From a virus: 64,000 nt of DNA. Positions 23,638 to 31,875 of the stretch are shown here, one piece after another; position 1 is the stretch's first letter, and every line of letters begins with the position of its first letter. Below the pieces are notes generated by a model. That model was not told the origin of the DNA. It saw only the letters and a program-made list of their open reading frames with translations, and ran no database searches. Position numbers and translations under genes: made by a program. The stretch covers positions 1 through 64,000 of IMG/VR virus record IMGVR_UViG_3300009433_002011. One strand, written 5' to 3'.

Positions 23638-24759
23638 GTGAAGCTATCTAAATGTGAATGCCAATGCGCAGGGTTTTGCGCTACGTTTGGCAAGGAGATG
23701 GACCAAGTAAATTACTCTTGGTGTAAAAATACCACGCAAGAAAAAAGATTAAAGTATTTTTTAGAGAATAACAAAGCGGTCCATACAGATGAAAGTTATA
23801 TTGATTATATAAAAAGAAAATATGAGATAGCAAGATTTTACAACACGCCAAAAGACATTGATGAAGTTGAAATAGTAACATTTCACTTTAATTTGTCTAA
23901 ATCAAAAAGATTAAAAGAAACCTACCAAGAGTGGATAGAGTCTCTTTCTGTTCTAGGTCAATATGTAAAGTGTTATGAAATTGTTTTTGACGACGCTGAA
24001 CCAGAAATAGAAAACTCAATAGTAATTAAAGGCTATTCGGACAAGCACTGCCTCTGGCAGAAAGAGCCTTTACTAAATCTAGCATTTCGCAATCTTGAAA
24101 AACACAAAAAATACTTCTGTTGGATAGATCACGATCTGGTTTTCAAAGAAAGGAATTGGCTAAAAGAATCTATAGATAAATTAAAATCAGGCCATGACGC
24201 TGTGCAGTTATTTGAAAAAGTGTCTTATCTAGACAAGTCAGGAGAATTTCTTTTTGATTCTGTGGGCAGAGCTAAGACTATGCACGATAACATATTTCAT
24301 AAGAAGTCTAGAAATCCTTATGGATCTCCGGGTGGCGCTTGGATAGCAAGGGTAGATAAGCTTAAAGACATATTCCCGACTCCCACAATAATAACAGGAA
24401 GCGGTGACGAATGGCTAGCTTATGCTCTTTATGGGTCAACTAGGATATCTCCAGCCTCAAAATCAACCCTAGAAGCATATCCAAAAGAAGTGCAAGATTT
24501 TTTGATATCATATGTAAAAAGAATTGGAAAAAATAATCTTAAAATAGATTATCAGCAAGGAATTTGTTATCATCTTTGGCATGGGGATATAAAAAACAGA
24601 CAGTATATGACTAGGCATAAAATATTAGAAAAACATAATTTTGATCCTAGATGTGATATGTTTGTAAATAAAGACGGGATACTAGAATTAACGGGTAACA
24701 AAAAAGGCATAGAAAAAGATTTAGTTGAGTATTTTACTCAAAGAAAAGAAGATGGTTGA
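23638..24759 (+). CDS. glycosyltransferase (GT-A-like) with Cys-rich N-terminus
   Basis: 373 residues from a GTG just after the preceding stop. The start region holds CECQCAGFC with a further Cys near residue 29, likely a small zinc knuckle. The remainder is a GT-A-like transferase: EVEIVTFHFNLSKSKRLKET, KYFCWIDHDLVF with a D-x-D-like pair that would hold metal and nucleotide sugar, and PGGAWIARVDKL as acceptor-side element. A strong promoter for the polymerase overlaps its last codons. Confidence 0.68.
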   Translation: MKLSKCECQCAGFCATFGKEMDQVNYSWCKNTTQEKRLKYFLENNKAVHTDESYIDYIKRKYEIARFYNTPKDIDEVEIVTFHFNLSKSKRLKETYQEWIESLSVLGQYVKCYEIVFDDAEPEIENSIVIKGYSDKHCLWQKEPLLNLAFRNLEKHKKYFCWIDHDLVFKERNWLKESIDKLKSGHDAVQLFEKVSYLDKSGEFLFDSVGRAKTMHDNIFHKKSRNPYGSPGGAWIARVDKLKDIFPTPTIITGSGDEWLAYALYGSTRISPASKSTLEAYPKEVQDFLISYVKRIGKNNLKIDYQQGICYHLWHGDIKNRQYMTRHKILEKHNFDPRCDMFVNKDGILELTGNKKGIEKDLVEYFTQRKEDG

Positions 24760-24784
24760 CAAAAGTTGATTTACGGTCTATTAT
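24756..24784 (+). promoter_or_regulatory. sigma-70-type promoter for the polymerase operon
   Basis: Perfect TTGACA (24756-24761), 17-base spacer, TATTAT (24779-24784). It lies at the extreme 3' end of the glycosyltransferase gene and gives a leader of roughly 23 bases. The leader ends with TTGAAAGGAGATATTGATG, which differs by one base from that of the SSB gene at 29215. Confidence 0.85.
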
Positions 24785-24813
24785 AAGTAGACCCATGTTG
24801 AAAGGAGATATTG

Positions 24814-26481
24814 ATGACTTGGTTCCCACTCTGTAATTACACGCACTACTCACTGCTGAAAGGGTTTTCTAAACCCAAAGAACTTGCAGCAAAATGCAAA
24901 GATAACGACTTCCGCGCCTGCGGTATCGCTGACTACAAGACTATATCTGGCGCTGTGGCTTTCTATCAAGCTTGCGTAGCGAACAACATCAAGCCAATTA
25001 TAGGCTGTTCGTTCGACAGCTTCACGTTGTTTGCGAAGAACGAAAGAGGATGGTTTGACCTTATAAAGATTGTGTCTTTGTTAGATGAAAATGGAGACTA
25101 CAATGCAAGCGACTTATCTAAAATTTGCAACAAAGGAAACTTAATTGTTCTGGCAGAATCTGCTGCGGATTCGCCAATCAAAAAAAGCTGGTACGAGAAA
25201 AGTAGATGCTTCCAAGACTCGCATTACACAGAATCGGAAGACGCTAATCTACACAGGATTTTGCTTTGCTCTGAAATGAAGACTACTCTTCCCAAATTGA
25301 GAAGGAAGTTCAAAAACAAAGAAGATTTTCCTAACAAAAAGTTTTTTGACTACTCTCATTTTTTTGTTCCAGATAAAACTGGAGCAACAGAAGCTATGCT
25401 TGAAGACCCAGTAGGAACACAGAATCTTGACGATATATACGATCAGTGTGAAGATTATAACATTCTAAGCAAACCTATTCTTCCTAAGTTTGATACCCCT
25501 AACGGAGAGTCAGAAAAAGATTATCTAAGGACACTGGCTAGAAGAGGATGGAAAAATCTACTCGCAGAAAAAATCACAGAAGAAGAAGGTCGTCAAAAGT
25601 ATGGAGACAGATTCAGGAAAGAATTTGAAGTTATTGAAGAAGCAGATTTGTTTGGTTACTTTCTTATTGTTCGTGATATTATCAAGTATGCGGTAGATCA
25701 AGGTTGGATGGTAGGTCCGGGTCGTGGCTCTGCTGCTGGATGTTTAATATCTTACCTGATTGGAATCACACAAATTGATCCGATTGAGTTTGACTTATTG
25801 TTTGAGCGCTTCTATAATAGTGGCAGAAACACCAAAGACAATGTGTCACTTCCAGATATCGACATAGATATCCCCGGCAAGAAAAGAGATAAGATCATAT
25901 CGTATATCAAAGATAAATACGGACACGGCAATGTTAGTCAGATGGTGACGTTCGGTAGACTACAGGGGCGTAGCGCAATCAAAGAAATCCTACGTGTAAA
26001 CGAAGCGTGTGGGTTTAGCGTGATGAACGAGATTACAAAATATATTCCAGACGAAGCGGCTATCTCTGATCAACTATCACAGATGGACGAGGAAGACAGA
26101 TCTATTATTAGGTGGGCGTTGCAAAACAACGAACAAGACTTGTATGATTATTGTCACATAAATGAGAAGGGTTACTTAGAAGGTGACTATGCAGAATATT
26201 TTGAACAAGCGATCAAGATAGAGGGTACGCTGAAAACTCAAGGCAAACATGCTGCGGGTGTTGTTATATCAGCAAACAAACTATCAGAAGTTTGCCCTAT
26301 GGTAAACTCAAAAAGTAGTGATGAAAAGATAGCAGGACTAGAAATGGCAGACTTAGAGGCACTTGGTCACGTTAAGTTTGACGTTCTAGCAATTAACCTG
26401 CTGGACAAACTTATGTATATTGACTACATAGTAGCCAATCCAGATTCCGTAAAAATGAAGGAAAATAATGTCGAACCGTGA
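24814..26481 (+). CDS. dnaE: DNA polymerase III alpha subunit, N-terminal half (PHP and palm)
   Basis: 555 residues from the ATG at 24814, well spaced from AAAGGAGA; a TTG one codon earlier is less likely. The PHP domain comes first, but its metal site is degenerate: the usual HxH before YSLLxG reads NYTH and the later DH reads DY (GIADYKTISGAVAFY). The palm follows with GPGRGSAAGCLISYLIGIT, LPDIDIDIP with two catalytic Asp, GRLQGRSAIKEILRV, and VKFDVLAINLLDK with the third. The protein stops about 25 residues later, where intact DnaE passes into the fingers; the rest is encoded at 27611. The end overlaps the exonuclease start. Confidence 0.93.
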   Translation: MTWFPLCNYTHYSLLKGFSKPKELAAKCKDNDFRACGIADYKTISGAVAFYQACVANNIKPIIGCSFDSFTLFAKNERGWFDLIKIVSLLDENGDYNASDLSKICNKGNLIVLAESAADSPIKKSWYEKSRCFQDSHYTESEDANLHRILLCSEMKTTLPKLRRKFKNKEDFPNKKFFDYSHFFVPDKTGATEAMLEDPVGTQNLDDIYDQCEDYNILSKPILPKFDTPNGESEKDYLRTLARRGWKNLLAEKITEEEGRQKYGDRFRKEFEVIEEADLFGYFLIVRDIIKYAVDQGWMVGPGRGSAAGCLISYLIGITQIDPIEFDLLFERFYNSGRNTKDNVSLPDIDIDIPGKKRDKIISYIKDKYGHGNVSQMVTFGRLQGRSAIKEILRVNEACGFSVMNEITKYIPDEAAISDQLSQMDEEDRSIIRWALQNNEQDLYDYCHINEKGYLEGDYAEYFEQAIKIEGTLKTQGKHAAGVVISANKLSEVCPMVNSKSSDEKIAGLEMADLEALGHVKFDVLAINLLDKLMYIDYIVANPDSVKMKENNVEP

Positions 26482-27145
26482 TATAATTGTTTTTGACTTT
26501 GAGACAGGCGGTAGAAATCCAGTTACATGTCAGCCAACTCAGTTGGCGGCGATAGCTTTGGATGGAAGAAACTTTAGACTCAAAGGTGAGTTTAATAGCA
26601 AGATTTGGGCAGAAACGGACGACGAAAAGGCCACAAAGAAAGGTCTTGGACCTATTGAGGATGGCGCACTAAAAGTTACAGGACAAACCAGAGAAGAAAT
26701 AGCAAAAGCACCTAAACCAAAAGCTGTATGGAAAAAGTTTTGCGCTTTTGTAGACAAGTATAACTGGAAGGGAACTTCGTTCTTCGCACCCATTGCTGCT
26801 GGATATAACATTTTAGGATACGATATGATTATCGTAGACAGACTCTGTAAAGAATACGGACCTTGGGACGACCAAAGACAGAGACAGAAGCTGTTTCATC
26901 AAATTCATAAAATCGACATGATGGACAACTATTATATGTGGACAGAGGGAGATCCTAGTGTAAAATCTAGGAGCATGGACGCGATTAGAGACAGGATGGG
27001 TATGTCAACAGAGAATGCTCACGATGCCTTACAGGACGTAAAGGATACGGCAAATCTAATGATTAAGTTTATGAAGACCCATCGCGCTGTATATAGAAAC
27101 CTGAAACTTGAAAAAGCATTTGCGGATGGGAATACTTACCTATGA
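26468..27145 (+). CDS. DnaQ-like DEDDh 3'-5' exonuclease
   Basis: 225 residues. Exo I VFDFETGG (Asp and Glu), Exo II AGYNILGYDMIIVD (Asn and Asp), and Exo III HDALQDVKDTANL with the His-x4-Asp of the DEDDh class. It would be the proofreading nuclease of the phage polymerase, consistent with the loss of PHP metal ligands there. It starts 14 bases inside the polymerase N-half gene and ends in an ATGA overlap with the HNH gene, so the proofreader is translated between the two polymerase halves. Confidence 0.92.
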   Translation: MSNRDIIVFDFETGGRNPVTCQPTQLAAIALDGRNFRLKGEFNSKIWAETDDEKATKKGLGPIEDGALKVTGQTREEIAKAPKPKAVWKKFCAFVDKYNWKGTSFFAPIAAGYNILGYDMIIVDRLCKEYGPWDDQRQRQKLFHQIHKIDMMDNYYMWTEGDPSVKSRSMDAIRDRMGMSTENAHDALQDVKDTANLMIKFMKTHRAVYRNLKLEKAFADGNTYL

Positions 27146-27618
27146 ATTTAAGACAGCTAACTTTGTTTGAATTACCAGAAACTGCAAACCATGAAGTTTC
27201 TGATAAAGATGTAATTGATGTCAGTAAGATAAAAGCTAACTTTATTGGCGACAAAGAGATGCATAGAAAATCCAACATCATGATTTCTAAGTTAAACTCT
27301 ATGAATTCTGGTAAATATTTCCTTCATAAGAATACTGGTGATTTTCCGTATGTAATAGGAACAAAGGGTAAAAAGTTATCCATAAGCACTACTAGAAATC
27401 AGTACCCCTGCATAGGTATGGGTGGAGTTGTAATAGCTATGCATAGATTAGTAGCATTAGCATTTGTAGAAAATGATGACACTTCTAAAAAACTAGAAGT
27501 AGATCACATAAACGATGATAAGTCAGATTACAGAGTAGAAAACTTACAGTGGGTAACAAACGGTTTTAACTCTAAAAAAGCTCAACAGAAAAGAAAAAGT
27601 AATAAAACTAATGATTGA
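27142..27618 (+). CDS. HNH endonuclease inserted in the split polymerase locus
   Basis: 158 residues. The HNH core is in the second half: MHRLVALAFVEND, then LEVDHINDDKSDYRVENLQW with the metal-binding His and Asn, as in homing endonucleases of the HNH_3 type. The first 50 residues have no recognised domain. It lies between the exonuclease and the polymerase C-half gene and overlaps both by a few bases. Endonucleases of this type often spread by cutting alleles that lack them, so it may be the agent, or a relic, of the event that split the polymerase. Confidence 0.85.
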   Translation: MNLRQLTLFELPETANHEVSDKDVIDVSKIKANFIGDKEMHRKSNIMISKLNSMNSGKYFLHKNTGDFPYVIGTKGKKLSISTTRNQYPCIGMGGVVIAMHRLVALAFVENDDTSKKLEVDHINDDKSDYRVENLQWVTNGFNSKKAQQKRKSNKTND

Positions 27619-29170
27619 TTATAACGATGAAAAGACTTGGGATCTTTTTAAAGAAGGTAGAACTAAAGGTGTCTTTCAACTAGAAAGCAATCTTGGACGC
27701 GCTTGGTCCAAAAGACTACAACCTACCAACCTTGAAGAACTTGGAGCATTGATCGCTTTGATTAGACCGGGATCGCTAAAAGCGATAACAGATGGCAAGT
27801 CTATGACTCAGCACTACGTTGATAGAAAAAGCGGCTTAGATGTAATTAAGTATTTGCATGAGTCGCTAACAGACGTATTGCAGTCCACCAAGGGTGTGTT
27901 GATTTATCAAGAACAGTCCATGCGCATTGCTCAAGAGCTTGCAGGTTTCAACCTACAAGAAGCAGACGTGCTTCGCAAGGCGATTGGAAAGAAGAAAGCA
28001 GACCTCATGGCTAAAGTTAAAAAAGACTTTCTAGAGGGGTGTGTGACGCAAGCAATTGTAGACGTAGAAACCGCAGAAGAAATTTTTGGGTGGATTGAGA
28101 AGTCTTCTAGGTATTCGTTTAATAAGTCTCATGCAATTTGCTACGCAGAAAATTCTTATAAGAGCGCTTGGTATAAAGCTAATCATACAAAGCAATTCTT
28201 TCTGTCATACCTAACCTATGCGAATGAAAAGCAAGATCCGCACCAAGAAATATACGAGCTTGTTTCTGAGGCAAAGCTGTTTGACATTGAAGTAAAAATT
28301 CCTAAGATCAGTTTGTTTAATAGAACTTTTGGCGTTTATAAGAGCAATGTTTACTTTGGTCTTAAAGATATAAAATCATTAACTGGTGTAAATGGCGACA
28401 AGGTTATAAACGCAATATCTGAAGCCTGCGCAACTACAAGTAAAAAGCCTAAGCACTTTACTTGGTTGGATGTACTTGTATATTTATCGCCTAAAATAAA
28501 TGCAACAGCCTTTAAAGCTCTGTGTTCTGTAGGGTTCTTCTCTACGGAATCTATTGGCGTCACTAGAAATAAAGCTCTTTACGAATATCTAATATTTAAA
28601 AATCTAACAAAGGCAGAATTGAAGTGGCTGACATTAAATTACCCTGTGCGAAAGTGGAATAATCTTTACGATGCTTTCAAAGCACTATCGCCCACAAAGA
28701 AAGAAGGCGGTGGGACAAGCAAGGTTGATAGAAAGCAAGTCATAGAAAATGAGATGTTTTTCATAGAAAATCCTCCTTACGATCTTTCCGACGACCCAGA
28801 GTGGATCGTTGAACAAGAAAAGAAGTTTTTGGGATGCCCCATATCACTATCTAAGGTAGAAGCATCTGACACTTCTCACTCTAACACTACGTGTAAAGAG
28901 ATTTTAAATGGCAAACACGGCAAAGATATTTGTATAGTAGCAAATGTAAGCAGGTTGCAGAAGTATAAATGCAAAAAAGGCAAGAGTAAAGGCAAGGATA
29001 TGTGTTTTCTAACACTAGAAGATGAAAGCTGCTCTATTGACAACGTGGTAGTCTTTCCAGAGACCACAGAGAAAACTAAATACATACTAGACGAAGGTCT
29101 TAACTTATTATTCTGTGGAGAGGTAGAAAAAGATGGCTCATTTATTATTAATAAAATACATGAAATATAA
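27611..29170 (+). CDS. dnaE: DNA polymerase III alpha subunit, C-terminal half (fingers to OB fold)
   Basis: 519 residues. The start MIDYNDEKTWDLFKEGRTKG aligns with the point in DnaE where the fingers begin (usually LDDPKTYELL..GDTTGVFQLES). GVFQLES, the ALIRPG loop, YQEQSMRIAQELAGF, LRKAIGKKK and SRYSFNKSHA follow in order. The last 100 residues are an OB-like fold. The SFNKSH segment, where cyanobacterial DnaE carries its split intein, is uninterrupted, so this split is of another kind. It should pair with the 24814 product into one active enzyme. The start overlaps the HNH stop by eight bases. Confidence 0.93.
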   Translation: MIDYNDEKTWDLFKEGRTKGVFQLESNLGRAWSKRLQPTNLEELGALIALIRPGSLKAITDGKSMTQHYVDRKSGLDVIKYLHESLTDVLQSTKGVLIYQEQSMRIAQELAGFNLQEADVLRKAIGKKKADLMAKVKKDFLEGCVTQAIVDVETAEEIFGWIEKSSRYSFNKSHAICYAENSYKSAWYKANHTKQFFLSYLTYANEKQDPHQEIYELVSEAKLFDIEVKIPKISLFNRTFGVYKSNVYFGLKDIKSLTGVNGDKVINAISEACATTSKKPKHFTWLDVLVYLSPKINATAFKALCSVGFFSTESIGVTRNKALYEYLIFKNLTKAELKWLTLNYPVRKWNNLYDAFKALSPTKKEGGGTSKVDRKQVIENEMFFIENPPYDLSDDPEWIVEQEKKFLGCPISLSKVEASDTSHSNTTCKEILNGKHGKDICIVANVSRLQKYKCKKGKSKGKDMCFLTLEDESCSIDNVVVFPETTEKTKYILDEGLNLLFCGEVEKDGSFIINKIHEI

Positions 29171-29199
29171 TTGACTTTTTTAAAATTCTATGCTATAAT
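29171..29199 (+). promoter_or_regulatory. sigma-70-type promoter for SSB and the glycan island
   Basis: TTGACT (29171-29176), 17-base spacer, perfect TATAAT (29194-29199), starting at the base after the polymerase stop codon. The short leader ends in TTGAAAGGAGAAATTGATG, almost identical to the polymerase leader. Confidence 0.88.
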
Positions 29200-29230
29200 A
29201 TTACATAAGACAGCTTGAAAGGAGAAATTG

Positions 29231-29551
29231 ATGAATAATTGCACTTTTACCGGGTATCTTTTACATGACCCACAGATAGACAGCGATGCAGATGAACCAT
29301 CCTGTTGCACTGTAAAAATGGTAACTTACGAGTATCGTAAAAATAAACGTGGAGAAAAGAAGAAAGTTCCCACTACAATAACCTTGCAGGCTTGGGCTAG
29401 CGGCGCAGAGACCATCTTTAAACTTGGCAGGAAAGGCACTAAGATGACCGTCTATGCCTCTGCTAGAAACAGCTTTATGAAAACAGAAGCTAGTGACGAT
29501 ATTATATTTAGAATTAATGAATTTGACTTTGGTTGTTTAGATAAGGAATAA
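29231..29551 (+). CDS. ssb: single-stranded DNA-binding protein (OB fold)
   Basis: 106 residues from the ATG at 29231. The N-terminus NNCTFTGYLLHDPQI matches the SSB opening (N-x-V-x-L-x-G-x-L-x-x-DP), followed by TVKMVTYEYRKNKRGEKKKV, TITLQAWASGAETIFKLGRK and KMTVYASARNSF, the strands and helix of the OB fold. It lacks the acidic C-terminal tip of bacterial SSB, though it ends DKE. It would coat single strands at the fork. It has its own promoter and shares a leader with the polymerase gene; the glycosyltransferase after it starts one base past its stop. Confidence 0.82.
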   Translation: MNNCTFTGYLLHDPQIDSDADEPSCCTVKMVTYEYRKNKRGEKKKVPTTITLQAWASGAETIFKLGRKGTKMTVYASARNSFMKTEASDDIIFRINEFDFGCLDKE

Positions 29552-29552
29552 A

Positions 29553-31244
29553 ATGAGAAAGAAAAGAATTCTGTTTTGCAGCGAAGCTACCTTTCTAAAC
29601 ACTGGGTATGCAACTTACACCAGAGAAATTTTGAACTACCTTCATGGTACAGGTAAGTATGAAATTGCTGAGATGGCATCCTATGGACAAAAAAACGACC
29701 CAAGAGCGGCTAACATTCCGTGGACATATTACGGCGTAGCGCCAAATACAGAGTGTGAACCAAAAGCATCCGAAGAAGAAATAAATTCTTACAACTCAAA
29801 TCCTGTCAATCAGTTTGGTGGATGGGCATTTGAGCATGTTTGCTTAGATTTCTTACCAGACTTCGTATGCGATATTCGTGACTTTTGGATGCTTGATTTT
29901 GCGGAAAGATCTCCATTTAGACCGTTTTTTAAATGGGCTGTTATGCCAACAGTAGACGCAAGGCCGCAAGCTAGGCAATGGATTGCCACTTATGCAAACG
30001 CAGATGCGTGTCTGACATATTCAGATTGGGCTGGCGGCGTTTTAGAAGATCAATCTGGAGGTAAGATTAATTACCTTGGAAGCGCCCCTCCTTCTGCGCA
30101 CCCTGCCTACGCACCCGTTCCAGATAAGAACGCCCACAAGCTCTCTATGGGAATTGACCCAGACTATAAAGTAATCGGAACAGTTATGCGCAACCAAAGA
30201 CGTAAACTGTATCCAGACTTATTCGAGGCATTCAAGTTATTCTTAGATAAGTCAGAAAATAAAAAATACTACTTATACTGTCATACATCTTATCCAGACT
30301 TGGGTTGGGATATACCAGAACTTCTACATCAGCATGAATTAGCTTCTAATGTACTGTTTACATACATCTGTCCAGAAACAAAAAAACCTTTTGTCTCTAC
30401 GTTCAGAGGGGCGATAGCGCAATCTCCTTACACCGGAAAATGGGGTTGTACACTATCTAATGTAAAAAATGGTTTGAGTTATGAAGATTTATCAAATGTA
30501 GTAAACTGTTTTGATTTGTATGCTCAATACGCAAACTGTGAGGGATTTGGACTACCTCAAGTAGAAGCTGCGGCTTGTGGGGTTCCCGTCTGCGGAACTG
30601 ATTATTCTGCTATGGAAAGTGTTTTACGGAAGTTAGGCGGATACCCCATCAAGCCAGCGGCTTTGTATAAAGAGCTAGAAACTGGGTGCTTACGCGCAGT
30701 TCCAGATAATGAAGCGGCAGCAGACTTTTTCTTGGATTTCTTTGACGAATCCGACGAATGGCGACTTATTAAAGGCGAACGAACAAGAGAGAAGTTTGAA
30801 GAATATTATCAGTGGCACCTGAGCGGTTCTGTTTGGGAAAAATATTTTGACGAGACAGAGCCAGTGTCTTTCGAGCATGGTTGGGCTTCTCAACCAAGGC
30901 TGCATCAACCCGCAGAAAAAATTAAACTTCAAGGCAATGAAAATCATTCTAGTTTATGTCAATGGCTTATAGCAAATGTCTTAGGAGATCAAAGTAAACT
31001 GAATACATATTTTGAATCAAGAATGACCAGAGACTTGATTTATCAACAGACCACACAATCAACTGGAGGTATGTACTTCAATGAATCTTCTGCTGCTTTT
31101 GATGGTCAAAACCATAGACAGCCTTTTAACTTTGATTCTGCTTATGATCAAATGAAAATGCAGTGCGATCTAAGAAATCACTGGGAACAAGCTAGAGTTC
31201 AAAGAATTCAGCAGATTTCTCAACAACAGGTGACGAATGTATAA
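29553..31244 (+). CDS. GT4-type glycosyltransferase with long C-terminal extension
   Basis: 563 residues, larger than a typical GT4 enzyme. The N-terminal domain opens with RILFCSEATFLNTGYATYTR. The donor domain contains VIGTVMRNQRRKLYPDL and CEGFGLPQVEAAACGVPVCG, with the E-x7-E pair and the G-V-P-V strand. After about residue 450 a glutamine-rich, probably flexible tail of over 100 residues follows. First gene of the glycan island, probably transcribed from the SSB promoter. Confidence 0.85.
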   Translation: MRKKRILFCSEATFLNTGYATYTREILNYLHGTGKYEIAEMASYGQKNDPRAANIPWTYYGVAPNTECEPKASEEEINSYNSNPVNQFGGWAFEHVCLDFLPDFVCDIRDFWMLDFAERSPFRPFFKWAVMPTVDARPQARQWIATYANADACLTYSDWAGGVLEDQSGGKINYLGSAPPSAHPAYAPVPDKNAHKLSMGIDPDYKVIGTVMRNQRRKLYPDLFEAFKLFLDKSENKKYYLYCHTSYPDLGWDIPELLHQHELASNVLFTYICPETKKPFVSTFRGAIAQSPYTGKWGCTLSNVKNGLSYEDLSNVVNCFDLYAQYANCEGFGLPQVEAAACGVPVCGTDYSAMESVLRKLGGYPIKPAALYKELETGCLRAVPDNEAAADFFLDFFDESDEWRLIKGERTREKFEEYYQWHLSGSVWEKYFDETEPVSFEHGWASQPRLHQPAEKIKLQGNENHSSLCQWLIANVLGDQSKLNTYFESRMTRDLIYQQTTQSTGGMYFNESSAAFDGQNHRQPFNFDSAYDQMKMQCDLRNHWEQARVQRIQQISQQQVTNV

Positions 31245-31875
31245 TGCTCAAGCATGTCAAGATATATTTGTTGACAAAATTCTTAATAAAACAGAAGGAT
31301 TTTTTGTTGATATAGGCGCAGGTACAGGCGGCCTACCCACTCACGCTGCGGGTTTCTATAGTAATACTTATTATTTTGAGACATTTAAAAACTGGAAAGG
31401 TATAGCTATTGATTACGATAGTAGTTGGTGGTCAAGAGTCAGTCCGTTAAGATTAGCAGATTGTATATGTGTAGATTTACTAGAAAAAAACATAAACGAA
31501 GTGCTAGACAAGTCAAATTGTCCTACAGAAATTGATTATCTTTCTATAGACGTAGATGATGCGCAAATGAAAGTGTTTAACGATTTTGATTTTGATAAAT
31601 ACAAATTTAAAGTGTTGACTCTGGAGCATAATTTATTTCAATCAGATCCTAATTGTGGACAAAATAGAACAGAGGAACACAGGAAGAATATTATAAAAGA
31701 ACATGCACACTACAGAAAGACACTATCTAAACATGGATATAAATTACTTTGGGGAAATGTGTCTTTGGAAGGATACGGCCCTGTAGAAGATTGGTTTGTA
31801 GACGAAGAAACATTTGAAAAAAATAAAGATATTCAAAAAGAATATGCTAATTGCTTGGAGACAATGAATATATGA
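31237..31875 (+). CDS. FkbM-like SAM-dependent methyltransferase
   Basis: 212 residues. GFFVDIGAGTGG is the SAM-binding motif I; SNTYYFETFKNWKGIAIDY is typical of FkbM-type enzymes, which methylate hydroxyls on sugars or polyketides; IDYLSIDVDDAQM is the later acidic strand. It would cap or tune sugars in the glycan made by its neighbours. It overlaps the preceding and following genes by eight and four bases. Confidence 0.78.
   Translation: MYNAQACQDIFVDKILNKTEGFFVDIGAGTGGLPTHAAGFYSNTYYFETFKNWKGIAIDYDSSWWSRVSPLRLADCICVDLLEKNINEVLDKSNCPTEIDYLSIDVDDAQMKVFNDFDFDKYKFKVLTLEHNLFQSDPNCGQNRTEEHRKNIIKEHAHYRKTLSKHGYKLLWGNVSLEGYGPVEDWFVDEETFEKNKDIQKEYANCLETMNI

Noticed and set aside
24814-29170. Split intein or group I intron in the polymerase
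   Set aside because: No intein N-terminal Cys block or C-terminal HN motif at the ends, and the inserted region is fully coding with coupled genes and stop codons, leaving no room for an intron core.
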